From NCBI RefSeq assembly GCF_009805585.1, contig NZ_VHIN01000022.1, forward strand, positions 372,001-436,000: DNA of 64,000 bases, in the 5' to 3' direction. The position numbers and the translations under genes were made by a program. Origin of the DNA: Glutamicibacter sp. JC586 (GTDB taxonomy: Bacteria; Actinomycetota; Actinomycetes; Actinomycetales; Micrococcaceae). Under the pieces are notes generated by a model. The model did no database searches. It was not told the origin of the DNA and saw only the letters and a program-made list of their open reading frames with translations. Below, one piece after another: positions 1 through 8,325 of this stretch; positions within the stretch are counted from its first letter, which is position 1, and the number at the start of each line of letters is the position of its first letter.

Positions 1-18
1 GGCTAGAAAGGCACTGAC

Positions 19-930
19 ATGGTTTGGATCGCTATTGCAGCGGCACTATGCAGTGCCTTTTGTCTTGCCTTCGGCGCCCATTTCCAGTCCAAAGCGGTAC
101 GCAAATCTGTGGACGGGCTGGAACTGACGCTGAAGAATGCAGGAAAAGTCGCCAGTAACAAGGTCTGGATGGCCGGTTTGTTGCTGATGATCCTAGGCAT
201 GTCGCTCAACGTCTTTGCTTTAGCCAGCGCGCCACTGACCGTGGTGCAGCCTATCGGCGCTATTGCGCTTGTCGTCACTGCCGTAGTGAATGCCAAAGAA
301 ACCAAGATCTCGATGAATCGTCCTACGGTGATGGCGATACTGAGCTGCATGATCGGCTCTGTGGGTTTTGTGCTGTTGGCGGTCACCGCAACAAATAGCA
401 ACCATGCCGTCACCGAAGAACAGTCTCACTTGATCGAATTGATCCTCGCCGGGGTGGTAGTAATCGTGGGGTTGGCCACGGTGCTGTTCCACCGCAAGCT
501 GGTTGCGATCTTCTTTATTATCGGCGCCGGAGTGCTCTTTGGGTTTGTTGCAGTGTTGGTCCGAACCATTGCGGTCGCGGTGCTGGGCATCGGAAACAGC
601 AACTTCTTGCAGCTTCCATGGATTGCTGGAATCGCCGTGGTGGTCGCTGGCCTACTGGGTTCATATTTTGTGCAAAAGGCCTACTCAAAAGGACCTCCGG
701 AACTTGTTATTGCCGGATTGACGGTTATTGATCCGATCATCGGAATAGCCATCGGAGCAAGTATTTTGGGTGAGTTGCGTCCGGATGTGCCGCTAATTGT
801 TTCGGTGCTGATGGTCGTTGCTGCCGGCTTTGCGATTGTCGGAGTGGTTGCTCTTTCTCGCTACCACCCGGATGTGATCGAGCGTCGGAACCAATCCGAG
901 GCTGAGGAAGAACTGCAAGAGCCCAAATAG
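19..930 (+). CDS. DMT/NIPA-like multispanning transporter
   Basis: Integral membrane protein of 303 residues with about nine hydrophobic segments spread over the whole length and a short charged C-terminal tail rich in Glu. The stretch ASAPLTVVQPIGAIALVV near residue 70 and the matching ELVIAGLTVIDPIIGIAIG near residue 230 look like the two related halves of the drug/metabolite transporter (EamA/NIPA) fold. NIPA proteins are putative magnesium transporters and other DMT members export metabolites; the substrate here cannot be read from sequence. The ATG follows AGAAAGG at a suitable distance, so the gene is complete although it lies at the window edge. It ends about 50 bases before a glycosyltransferase on the same strand, with which it may be co-transcribed. 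Confidence 0.8.
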   Translation: MVWIAIAAALCSAFCLAFGAHFQSKAVRKSVDGLELTLKNAGKVASNKVWMAGLLLMILGMSLNVFALASAPLTVVQPIGAIALVVTAVVNAKETKISMNRPTVMAILSCMIGSVGFVLLAVTATNSNHAVTEEQSHLIELILAGVVVIVGLATVLFHRKLVAIFFIIGAGVLFGFVAVLVRTIAVAVLGIGNSNFLQLPWIAGIAVVVAGLLGSYFVQKAYSKGPPELVIAGLTVIDPIIGIAIGASILGELRPDVPLIVSVLMVVAAGFAIVGVVALSRYHPDVIERRNQSEAEEELQEPK

Positions 931-979
931 ACTAAACCTACAGACTTTTCATCCAACCAAAATTTGTGAACGACTAAGG

Positions 980-2167
980 ATGCCCGTGGCCGAGGAAAAA
1001 CCACTGACCATTGTCATTGCAGCTGACACTTATCCGCCAGACGTCAACGGCGCAGCGATGTTTTGCTATCGGTTAGCTACCGAAATGCACGCCCGTGGAC
1101 ATCGGGTTCATGTACTGGCAGTACGTGGTGACAAGGGGAAGACTTTCACCGAAATTCGCGATGAGGCGATTATTCATCGCCTTGAATCGCATTCGGTTCC
1201 AACCCACGAGTACTTCCGTATCGTATTCCCCTGGGAAGCCAATCGGCAGATCGACAAGCTACTGAACGATATTAAACCTGACGTCATTCACGCACAGAGC
1301 CACTATATGATCGGCCAGCGTGCTATCGGATGGGCCAAGAAAAATAGGGTGCGCTCGGTGGCGACGAATCACTTTATGCCCGAAAATCTAGATCCGTTTC
1401 TTCCCTTCCCACGATGGTTCAAGCGCATCGTTGCGCATAACTCGTGGAAGGACATGGGCAAGATTTTTGGCCGTGCGGATGCAGTGACAACTCCAACTCC
1501 GCTGGCTGCCAAAGCGATGCGCGAACGAGCTAAGCTGATGAACGTCATGCCGTTGTCTAACGGTATTGAAGTGGGCAATTATGAGTTGGCCTCGGGGGAG
1601 CAGATCGTCAAAAACGATTTCCCCACGATTCTCTTTGCCGGTCGCCTGGCCGTTGAGAAGAACATCAACGAGCTCATCGAGGCACTACCGCTGATGACCC
1701 ACGTGCCCGACGCCATTATTGAAATCGTCGGTGGTGGGGAGCAGCGAGTCCACTTGGAGAAAATCGCGGACGAGCTACAGATTCGAGACCGTGTCCGTTT
1801 CCTAGGCCATGTGAGCGACGAGGAACTTCGCCAGGCTTATTTACGGTGTGACGTTTTCTGCCAGCCAGGTACCGCAGAGCTGCAGTCGTTGGTCACCCTT
1901 GAAGCGCTTTCGGCCTCCAAGCCTGTGGTGCTGGCCAACGCGATGGCCCTGCCGCACCTGGTGGACGAGGGCGTGAACGGGTACATGTTCAAGCCAGGTG
2001 ACCGAAAGGATCTAGCTGACAAGCTGGATCGGATTCTGGCCCTGGACGAAACCGAGCGAACCAAGCTCGGTGAAGCGGGGCATCGTAAGGTGATGAATCA
2101 CGCGCAGAAGAAAACTATGAACTCTTTTGAAGCCCTGTACCGAGGTGAAAAGGTCACGACTCACTAA
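980..2167 (+). CDS. GT4-family glycosyltransferase
   Basis: A 395-residue GT-B glycosyltransferase. Visible hallmarks are an N-terminal Rossmann-like start with the glycine-containing acceptor loop (DTYPPDVNGAAMF, residues 16-28), the donor-site stretch FAGRLAVEKN (219-228) and the GT4 signature E-x7-E (E300, E308) in PGTAELQSLVTLEAL. Family members transfer a sugar from a nucleotide-sugar to a lipid or glycan acceptor on the cytoplasmic membrane face. The sequence resembles actinobacterial mannosyl- and glucosyl-transferases of the PimB/MgtA type, which make phosphatidylinositol mannosides or glycosyl-diacylglycerols, but the donor and acceptor remain inference. TAAGGA lies directly before the ATG, so the GTG two codons downstream is an alternative start. 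Confidence 0.85.
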   Translation: MPVAEEKPLTIVIAADTYPPDVNGAAMFCYRLATEMHARGHRVHVLAVRGDKGKTFTEIRDEAIIHRLESHSVPTHEYFRIVFPWEANRQIDKLLNDIKPDVIHAQSHYMIGQRAIGWAKKNRVRSVATNHFMPENLDPFLPFPRWFKRIVAHNSWKDMGKIFGRADAVTTPTPLAAKAMRERAKLMNVMPLSNGIEVGNYELASGEQIVKNDFPTILFAGRLAVEKNINELIEALPLMTHVPDAIIEIVGGGEQRVHLEKIADELQIRDRVRFLGHVSDEELRQAYLRCDVFCQPGTAELQSLVTLEALSASKPVVLANAMALPHLVDEGVNGYMFKPGDRKDLADKLDRILALDETERTKLGEAGHRKVMNHAQKKTMNSFEALYRGEKVTTH

Positions 2168-2265
2168 GTCTTGTGACCGGCACGGGAGCGCCAAATCGGT
2201 GTTTTGGCTAGTGATGCCCTAGAATATTTCGAGTGTGGTTTCGCCGATTGGTGTTGAGCACATGT

Positions 2266-2339
<74 letters not shown>

Positions 2340-2350
2340 CAAATGAATTT

Positions 2351-2384
2351 CGCCCGGTAGCTTGTGTTAACAAGCTACCGGGCG
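2351..2384 (+). terminator. Rho-independent terminator after the tRNA
   Basis: A perfect 14-bp stem (CGCCCGGTAGCTTG pairing with its complement at 2371-2384) closes a six-base loop and is followed by the T-rich tail ATTTCTATTTTT. It starts 11 bases after the tRNA and ends the tRNA transcript. It also lies just beyond the end of the minus-strand gene remnant at 2395. Confidence 0.9.
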
Positions 2385-2394
2385 ATTTCTATTT

Positions 2395-2705
2395 TTAGTC
2401 GGCAGGATCTTTGAACGGACTTTGAACGTGGTGCTGAATAACGCGTGGGTCGGTTTCGGACTTCCTGCCTAAAACTAGATTCTCAAAAGTTGTGTTGGCG
2501 TCCCGCAGTGGTTCAAAGCCCCTTTTTGGATTTCCGGAACGATAAGCCACAATGAATCGGCAAATCAGTCCTGCGATGAACGCTAGACCGAATAGGACGA
2601 ACGGGATGATTCCAAAATTGGGTTTGGTTCCGTCTTGCCAAAATTATAAATAACTCCAAGGATCAAGGCGACGATGCATGCGGTAACGACCAACGCTTTT
2701 CTCAT
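2395..2705 (-). pseudogene. Small two-helix membrane protein broken by a one-base frameshift
   Basis: Two open segments on the minus strand join into one protein of about 103 residues if one T is added to the TTTT run near 2639-2642 (minus-strand context TATAATTTTGGC). The first segment starts at ATG 2705 behind GGAG and gives MRKALVVTACIVALILGVIY. The second, in the next frame, continues as a glycine/proline linker, a second hydrophobic helix (IIPFVLFGLAFIAGLI) and a charged tail ending at TAA 2395. As written, the first frame stops after 39 residues. Both helices and the hydrophilic tail are protein-like, so I infer a recently broken or mis-sequenced gene rather than noise. No function recognised. 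It is the gene downstream of the M23 protein, on the same strand. Confidence 0.6.
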
Positions 2706-2790
2706 AGTCTTCTAGACTCCTTGCTTCCTTTAGTGAAGGATCTTCATCGTACCGAGGGAATAGCATGAAGCACAGGCTGTGCAACATTGC

Positions 2791-3318
2791 TTAGTGGTGC
2801 AACGGCAACAGGATCGATGGCCGCATGTCGCGGATGAGTAGGACCGGGTCAACGTATTCGCCGTTCAATCTCACGCCCCAGTGGATGCACCGCCCAGAGC
2901 AATGAGCGCCGGTGGCCACGGTTCCCACTTGGTCCCCAGCATCGACGATGTCACCCACCATTACCGTGGCGGTGACCGGTTCGATGCTCGTCTTAAAACC
3001 TCCGCCGTGGTCGATTACCACTACCGGTCTATCCACCACTTTTGAGGTGAAAGTGACTTTGCCGCGCTGCGGGGCTAAAACCTTGGCGCCTTCGGACGCT
3101 GCCAGATCAACGCCACGATGGCCAGGTAGCCAGTTTTGGGCAGGCTTATCGAAAGGTTCCAGGATCTTTGGTTCTCCATTCAGCGGCCATCGCCAACCTG
3201 CGGTAGTACTTAGAGCGGCCGGCACCGGGCTTGATGTTGGCGGGCTTGCTGAGGCTGACGACGATATGAAGCTCAACGTCAGCACCAGTGCAAGGTAGAA
3301 AATGCGTTTGGTTTTCAT
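2791..3318 (-). CDS. Secreted M23/LytM-type peptidase-like protein
   Basis: A 175-residue exported protein with a Sec signal peptide (residues 1-24, cleavage near ASA-SPP) followed by a single LytM/peptidase M23 domain. The first zinc motif is present (GHRGVDLA, H67 and D71), as is H104 (VVIDHGGG). At the second motif, where active members have HxH, it reads CIHWGVR, so the first His is C144 and only H146 remains. M23 enzymes cut peptidoglycan cross-bridges, whereas degenerate LytM domains activate amidases; with this substitution a regulatory or weakly active role is possible. The gene is divergent from rpsB, the same position as a LytM-like gene in other actinobacteria (for example Rv2891 in M. 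tuberculosis). Confidence 0.85.
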   Translation of the reverse strand: MKTKRIFYLALVLTLSFISSSASASPPTSSPVPAALSTTAGWRWPLNGEPKILEPFDKPAQNWLPGHRGVDLAASEGAKVLAPQRGKVTFTSKVVDRPVVVIDHGGGFKTSIEPVTATVMVGDIVDAGDQVGTVATGAHCSGRCIHWGVRLNGEYVDPVLLIRDMRPSILLPLHH

Positions 3319-3711
3319 GTAATCACGCTGTGCCTTCAGGTGAGGTAGGAGTATTAGTCGAACGCGAATTGTGGGTAAGTCGGTGGGCTCTAGATCACTG
3401 TTCTCGGTGCCTGCGAGCCCATTGTCTGTAGTACACTTGAATCAGCAGTTTCCTGTCATAGGTGTGTCCAAAATTGGATTCGTCTGATGGGGGATTGACT
3501 TCGCGTATGAGTTTCCATGGCCACTTCGGCTGTGGCCTGAGATTCCAGTGGTCCGAGAGAATCGGTGGATCGAAGGCGAGATGCCAAGCATCTTCGGCAC
3601 GCATACTAGGGCGGGTATCCACAATGGCTATCTGCATCAACCCAAACAAACAAGAGCAGTTACCGCGGGCGCACCTGTGCCCGGTCCGCCACTGCTGAAA
3701 GGAGTTGCGAC
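3319..3711. promoter_or_regulatory. Divergent intergenic region between the M23 gene and rpsB
   Basis: This 393-base stretch must hold the rpsB promoter and leader and the promoter of the M23 gene. I see no convincing -35/-10 pair and no terminator-like hairpin. The last bases before rpsB carry the Shine-Dalgarno GAAAGGAG. An uncertain minus-strand reading frame lies inside it and is listed separately. Confidence 0.5.
3395..3637 (-). CDS. Possible small orphan protein upstream of the M23 gene
   Basis: An open frame of 80 codons from ATG 3637 to TGA 3395 on the M23 strand. Its translation is hydrophilic, Trp- and Pro-rich (for example [19 protein letters not shown]) and more protein-like than the other frames here. 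It has no clear Shine-Dalgarno sequence, no recognised domain and no strong bias toward G/C in the third codon position. It overlaps the rpsB upstream region. I regard it as more likely non-coding than coding. Confidence 0.2.
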   Translation of the reverse strand: MQIAIVDTRPSMRAEDAWHLAFDPPILSDHWNLRPQPKWPWKLIREVNPPSDESNFGHTYDRKLLIQVYYRQWARRHREQ

Positions 3712-4536
3712 ATGCCAGTCGTAACCATGCGAGAGCTGCTTGATAGCGGCGTTCACTTCGGCCACCAGACCCGTCGCTGGAACCCAAAGATGAAGCGTTT
3801 CATCTTCACCGAGCGCAACGGCATCTACATCATTGACCTGCAGCAGTCGCTGTCGTTCATCGACCGTGCTTACGAGTTCGTGAAGCAGACTGTTGCTCAC
3901 GGCGGTAGCGTACTGTTCGTTGGTACCAAGAAGCAGGCTCAGGAATCCATCGCTGAGCAGGCTAACCGTGTTGGCCAGCCATACGTGAACCAGCGTTGGC
4001 TCGGCGGTATGCTGACCAACTTCCAGACCGTTTCCAAGCGCGTTCAGCGCATGAAGGAACTGGAAGAGATCAACTTCGAGGACGTTGCTGGCTCCGGTCA
4101 CACCAAGAAGGAACTTCTGCTGCTCAAGCGCGAGCTGACCAAGCTGCAGAACAACCTCGGCGGTATCCGTAACCTGACCCGCACCCCTTCGGCTATCTGG
4201 ATCGTTGACACCAAGAAGGAACACTTGGCTATCGACGAAGCTCAGAAGCTGGGCATCCCAGTTGTTGCTATCTTGGACACCAACTGCGATCCAGACGAAG
4301 TTACCTACCCAATCCCAGGCAACGACGACGCAATCCGCTCCGTCAACCTGCTGACCCGCGTTGTTGCTGACGCTGTGGCCGAAGGCCTCATCGCCAAGAA
4401 CAACAAGGCTGCAGGCAAGTCTGAGGGTGCTGCTGAGCCACTGGCTGAGTGGGAGCGCGAACTGCTTGAGGGCGAGAAGGCTAAGGCTGAAGCTCCTGCT
4501 GCAGAAGCTGCAACCGAGGCACCAGAAGCCAAGTAG
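3712..4536 (+). CDS. rpsB: 30S ribosomal protein S2
   Basis: A 274-residue S2 protein: the start [20 protein letters not shown] and the internal [13 protein letters not shown] and [13 protein letters not shown] motifs are diagnostic. S2 joins the 30S subunit late and is needed with S1 for mRNA binding. The last 40 residues form an Ala/Glu-rich tail ([21 protein letters not shown]), longer than in enterobacterial S2 and common in actinobacteria. The ATG has a strong upstream GAAAGGAG. It is the first gene of the usual rpsB-tsf pair; codon use is strongly biased, as expected for a highly expressed gene. Confidence 0.98.
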   Translation: MPVVTMRELLDSGVHFGHQTRRWNPKMKRFIFTERNGIYIIDLQQSLSFIDRAYEFVKQTVAHGGSVLFVGTKKQAQESIAEQANRVGQPYVNQRWLGGMLTNFQTVSKRVQRMKELEEINFEDVAGSGHTKKELLLLKRELTKLQNNLGGIRNLTRTPSAIWIVDTKKEHLAIDEAQKLGIPVVAILDTNCDPDEVTYPIPGNDDAIRSVNLLTRVVADAVAEGLIAKNNKAAGKSEGAAEPLAEWERELLEGEKAKAEAPAAEAATEAPEAK

Positions 4537-4605
4537 TCACCTGCGTGACTCTAAGAGTTTGCCTTGGGACACTAGCGTGTTACTAAGAGGCTGACTCGAC
4601 TAAGT

Positions 4606-4643
4606 CTTGTGGGACGGGCCGGAGAACCGACCCGTCCCACAAG
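4606..4643 (+). terminator. rpsB-tsf intergenic hairpin (attenuator-like)
   Basis: A perfect 13-bp stem (CTTGTGGGACGGG, 4606-4618, with its complement at 4631-4643) closes a 12-base loop. It has no T tract, so it is probably a partial terminator or an mRNA processing/stability hairpin that sets the rpsB:tsf ratio. It lies 39 bases before the tsf start. Confidence 0.5.
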
Positions 4644-4682
4644 CAAATCAAACTTGAAACTCCTAGCTGAATGGGATTGCAC

Positions 4683-5519
4683 GTGGCAAACTACACCGCT
4701 GCTGATATCAAGGCACTGCGCGAGCGCACTGGCGCTGGCATGATGGACGTTAAGAAGGCTCTTGACGAGGCTAACGGCGACGCCGAGAAGGCCATCGAGA
4801 TCATTCGCGTTAAGGGCCTGAAGGGCGCTACCAAGCGCGAAGGCCGTTCGACCGCTGAAGGCTTGGTTGCTGCCAAGGTTGAAGGCAACGTCGGCGTCAT
4901 GGTCGAGATTAACTGCGAGACCGACTTCGTTGCAAAGAACGAGAAGTTCATCGCACTGGCTGCTAAGGTTCTGGATGCCGCTGTGGCTTCCGGTGCAGCA
5001 GATGCAGAAGCATTGCTGGCCTACGAACTTGATGGCAAGACCCTTGGCGACACCGTGATCGAAGAGGGCGCAATCCTCGGCGAGAAGATCGTTGTACGTC
5101 GCGTAGCTCGCATCGAGGGCGCAAAGGTTGCAGCTTACCTGCACAAGACCAGCAAGGATCTGCCAGCTCAGGTTGGCGTTCTGATGGCTGTGGACGCTGA
5201 CAGCGAAGCTGCTGCTACCGTTGCTCACGATGTTGCTGTTCACACCGCTGCTTTGGCTCCAACTTACCTCTCACGCGAAGAGGTTCCAGCAGATAAGGTC
5301 GCCGATGAGCGCCGTATCGCTGACGAGACCGCTCGCGCAGAAGGTAAGCCAGAGGCTGCTTTGACCAAGATCGTTGAAGGCCGTCTGACCGGCTTCTTCA
5401 AGGAGATCGTTCTGGTTGACCAGGCTTTCGCTAAGGACGCAAAGAAGTCCGTTGGTAAGGTCTTCGAAGAAGCTGGCACCAAGCCAGTTGCTTTCGCTCG
5501 CTTCCGCGTTGGCGCCTAA
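4683..5519 (+). CDS. tsf: Translation elongation factor Ts
   Basis: EF-Ts is the nucleotide exchange factor that turns EF-Tu-GDP back to EF-Tu-GTP. The N-terminal UBA-like domain (ANYTAADIKALRERTGAGMM), the TDFVAKN signature and the dimerisation region are all visible. I start it at GTG 4683, giving MANYTAADIK, the usual actinobacterial N-terminus (278 residues). An in-frame ATG lies at 4671, but nothing resembling a Shine-Dalgarno precedes it, whereas GGGA sits six bases before the GTG. It is co-directional with rpsB across a hairpin and is followed by a strong terminator. Confidence 0.97.
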   Translation: MANYTAADIKALRERTGAGMMDVKKALDEANGDAEKAIEIIRVKGLKGATKREGRSTAEGLVAAKVEGNVGVMVEINCETDFVAKNEKFIALAAKVLDAAVASGAADAEALLAYELDGKTLGDTVIEEGAILGEKIVVRRVARIEGAKVAAYLHKTSKDLPAQVGVLMAVDADSEAAATVAHDVAVHTAALAPTYLSREEVPADKVADERRIADETARAEGKPEAALTKIVEGRLTGFFKEIVLVDQAFAKDAKKSVGKVFEEAGTKPVAFARFRVGA

Positions 5520-5594
5520 GCTTTAGAGCTTCAGGCACTAAAAACACGTTTTAGCGAACGGCGGGCAGGGTAACCTGACCGCACCAGAGACAAA

Positions 5595-5638
5595 GGGAGG
5601 TGAGCACCGAGAAAAACTCGGTGACTCGCCTCCCTTTT
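5595..5638 (+). terminator. Terminator after tsf
   Basis: A long near-perfect hairpin: GGGAGG-T-GAG and CACCGAG pair with CTCGGTG and CTC-G-CCTCCC around an AAAA loop, with one bulged A and one T-G pair, followed by TTTT. It ends the rpsB-tsf transcript and lies in the region that an over-long pyrH reading frame would wrongly translate. Confidence 0.88.
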
Positions 5639-5719
5639 CTCGAGCCCGGATCTCAAGATACCTTGGGAACTGGGAAGTACTACCCACAGCTTGATTCCGA
5701 GAACCAGGAAAGACTACTA

Positions 5720-6442
5720 ATGACAACCACCCCAGAAACCAAACGTCGTCGAGTCCTGCTCAAGCTCTCCGGTGAGGTGTTCGGCGGCGGCAAGGTCGGC
5801 GTAGACCCAGACACCGTCCGCGGCGTCGCCCAGCAAATCGCGCAGACCGTTGGGGAAGTCGAAGTGGCCATCGTTGTCGGTGGCGGTAACTTCTTCCGAG
5901 GCGCGGAACTCTCGGCTGCCGGCATGGATCGCTCGCGCGCCGACTACATGGGCATGCTGGGCACCGTCATGAACTGCCTGGCACTACAGGACTTCCTGGA
6001 ACAGTGCGGTGTTGAAACCCGCGTCCAGTCAGCCATTGCAATGGCACAGGTCGCCGAGAACTACATTCCACGCCGGGCCATTCGCCACATGGAAAAGAAC
6101 CGCGTTGTCATCTTTGGCGCCGGCGCAGGTCTGCCATATTTCTCCACCGATACCGTAGCCGCTCAGCGTGCTTTGGAAGTGGACGCCGATGAGGTACTCA
6201 TGGCTAAGTCCGGGGTTGATGGCGTGTACACCGCGGACCCAAAGAAGGATCCCAGCGCAAAGAAGCTGGCTACCCTGACCTACAGCGAAGCCCTGCTTAA
6301 TGACATCCGTGTCATGGACCAAACCGCCATGACCATGTGCCAGGACAACCAGCTGGACATGCTGGTCTTCGGCATGGAAGGCGAAGGAAATGTCGCTGCT
6401 GCCATCCGTGGCGAGCGGATCGGTACCACCGTCACCGTTTAA
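5720..6442 (+). CDS. pyrH: UMP kinase
   Basis: Bacterial-type UMP kinase of the amino-acid-kinase fold, phosphorylating UMP to UDP with ATP in pyrimidine nucleotide synthesis. [23 protein letters not shown] and the aspartate-rich [16 protein letters not shown] region are typical. The start is ATG 5720 with AGGAAAG just upstream, giving 240 residues, the family length. The frame stays open upstream to a GTG at 5600, but those 40 codons cross the tsf terminator and are not coding. Order tsf-pyrH-frr-cdsA is the standard cluster; the gap to frr is 78 bases. Confidence 0.97.
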   Translation: MTTTPETKRRRVLLKLSGEVFGGGKVGVDPDTVRGVAQQIAQTVGEVEVAIVVGGGNFFRGAELSAAGMDRSRADYMGMLGTVMNCLALQDFLEQCGVETRVQSAIAMAQVAENYIPRRAIRHMEKNRVVIFGAGAGLPYFSTDTVAAQRALEVDADEVLMAKSGVDGVYTADPKKDPSAKKLATLTYSEALLNDIRVMDQTAMTMCQDNQLDMLVFGMEGEGNVAAAIRGERIGTTVTV

Positions 6443-6520
6443 TCGGTGATCGTGGCCTAGGATTGAAGTAGATTTATTTTCCCGTTGCGGAAACACAGAT
6501 GAAGTACTTGAGGAGTACCG

Positions 6521-7078
6521 GTGATTGATCAAACGCTGGCGGAGACCGCCGAAAAGATGGAACGCACCATTGATGCCGCCAAGGAGGACTTCGCGACAAT
6601 TCGCACCGGTCGCGCCCACCCAGGTATGTACTCGAAGGTCATGGTTGACTACTACGGTGCACCAACCCCGCTGCAGCAGCTGGCCACATTTGCGGTACCT
6701 GAAGCACGCACCATCACCATCACCCCATTCGACGTCAGCGCCATGCGTGAAATCGAAAAGGCTCTGGGTGACCCAGAGGTAGGCGCAAACCCTTCCTCGG
6801 ACGGCAAGATGATCCGCGTGACCCTTCCGGTGCTGACCGAGGAACGTCGCAAGGAATACGTCAAGCTGGCAAAGGCCAAGGGTGAAGACGCTCGCGTTGC
6901 GCTACGTAACCACCGTCGCAAGGCTAAGGACGCCATCGACAAGCTGGTCAAGGACGGCGAAATCGGTGAAGACGAAGGTACTCGTGCAGAAAAGGACCTG
7001 GACGCGCTGACCAAGAAGCACGTTGAATCGGTCGATGAGATCGTGAAGAAAAAAGAAGCTGAGCTGCTGGACGTCTAA
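6521..7078 (+). CDS. frr: Ribosome recycling factor
   Basis: A 185-residue RRF, the expected length, which with EF-G splits the post-termination 70S ribosome. The start MIDQTLAETAEKMERTI, the central TGRAHPGM and PSSDGKMIRVTLPVLTEERR stretches and the Lys/Glu-rich helical C-terminus match the family. The start is GTG 6521 behind GAGG. Its TAA overlaps the cdsA ATG by one base (TAATG), so translation of the two is coupled. Confidence 0.97.
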   Translation: MIDQTLAETAEKMERTIDAAKEDFATIRTGRAHPGMYSKVMVDYYGAPTPLQQLATFAVPEARTITITPFDVSAMREIEKALGDPEVGANPSSDGKMIRVTLPVLTEERRKEYVKLAKAKGEDARVALRNHRRKAKDAIDKLVKDGEIGEDEGTRAEKDLDALTKKHVESVDEIVKKKEAELLDV

Positions 7079-8199
7079 TGCCAGGCTCGACAGAGAACAC
7101 TGAGGGCAACGCTTCGGCGGTGCCCTCAGTGGCATCCGGTATCGCCCAGCCAATGACCCGGCGAGAAGCTCGTGCGTTGCGCGAGGCGCAAGCTAAAGCC
7201 AGCCAAGGTGCTACCGAGACAGACCATCAAGACAGTGCGGAAACCGCGCCGGCCAAGCAGGGCGAACTTAGTGTGCCGGCCCCGCCACACACTGATTCTG
7301 ATGATCTTGCTGAAACCGGTGAGCCCGATGTGCAAGAGGCGGCGATCCCGCCCGAGCTACTGATCGGCAACCCCGAACCCAAGGCCTCACGTGCCGGGAG
7401 GAATCTGCCGGCAGCTATCGGCGTCGGAGTTCTTCTGCTGGGCATAGTGTTGGTGGGACTGTTTTGGGTGGAGCCCTTGCTGGTTTTCGCCGTCACCGTG
7501 CTAAGCGGCATCGGCTGTTGGGAAGTAGCCAGAGCAACAACTCACGCTAAAACCGCAGTCCCACAGGTGCCGTTGTATCTGGCCTCGATCCTGCTGCCGG
7601 TCAGTGCCGTGCTGGGCGGAATAGAAGCCCTCGGATTCAGCTTTGTCGCCTGCATCCTGATCGCGCTGCTCTTCAGATTGATGGAAGGTCTGAAGGGTGC
7701 GGTGGCCTCGGTGATGAGCAGCGTGTTCATCATCAGCTGGATTCCGCTCTTGCTCTCCTTTGCACTGTTGATGCTCGACGGGGAAGACGGGCAGTGGCTA
7801 ATCGCGACGATCTTGCTTCTGGCGGTCGCCAATGACACCTTCGGATACATTGTTGGAGTGCTGATCGGCAAACATCCGATGGCCCCAAAGATCTCGCCCA
7901 AGAAGTCGTGGGAAGGCTTTGCCGGCTCGCTACTCGGCTCGGCTGCCATCGGTGCCGGAGCCATGTACTTCTGGCTGGATATGCCGTGGTGGACCGGTGT
8001 GATTCTGGCCTTATTCACCACAATCGCGGCGACCACAGGCGACTTTGCGGAGTCGATGGTCAAGCGTGAACTGGGCATTAAGGACATGAGCAACCTGCTA
8101 CCGGGACATGGCGGAATTATGGACCGACTGGATTCGGTACTCTTTGTGATTCCTCTGGGTTACTTGATTTCGCATATGCTCGCCGCCGCGGTGTTGTGA
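7078..8199 (+). CDS. cdsA: Phosphatidate cytidylyltransferase
   Basis: CDP-diacylglycerol synthase, which activates phosphatidic acid with CTP for all phospholipid synthesis. It has about eight membrane segments after residue 115 and ends with the family signature (VKRELGIKD followed by HGGIMDRLD). The first 110 or so residues form a hydrophilic, Ala/Glu/Pro-rich, probably disordered cytoplasmic extension that minimal CdsA enzymes lack; it begins in the TAATG overlap with frr, so I keep that start. Total 373 residues. It is the last gene of the rpsB-side core cluster. Confidence 0.95.
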   Translation: MPGSTENTEGNASAVPSVASGIAQPMTRREARALREAQAKASQGATETDHQDSAETAPAKQGELSVPAPPHTDSDDLAETGEPDVQEAAIPPELLIGNPEPKASRAGRNLPAAIGVGVLLLGIVLVGLFWVEPLLVFAVTVLSGIGCWEVARATTHAKTAVPQVPLYLASILLPVSAVLGGIEALGFSFVACILIALLFRLMEGLKGAVASVMSSVFIISWIPLLLSFALLMLDGEDGQWLIATILLLAVANDTFGYIVGVLIGKHPMAPKISPKKSWEGFAGSLLGSAAIGAGAMYFWLDMPWWTGVILALFTTIAATTGDFAESMVKRELGIKDMSNLLPGHGGIMDRLDSVLFVIPLGYLISHMLAAAVL

Positions 8200-8325
8200 T
8201 CCATCATTGGCCTGCCGGTACTGGTGTGGCCATTGAGCCAAGAAGTAGTTTGAACAACTAGAATATGTGGGTATCGCCTTGCGGCGATATGCCACTGACA
8301 TCTGATGAGAGACAAAGGAACTGTC

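Noticed and set aside
3637-4224. 195-codon minus-strand frame inside rpsB
   Set aside because: It is antisense to a strongly biased ribosomal gene, whose codon bias creates open antisense frames.
5600-5719. N-terminal extension of pyrH from GTG 5600
   Set aside because: The 40 codons translate the tsf terminator, and ATG 5720 has a proper ribosome site and the family's N-terminus.
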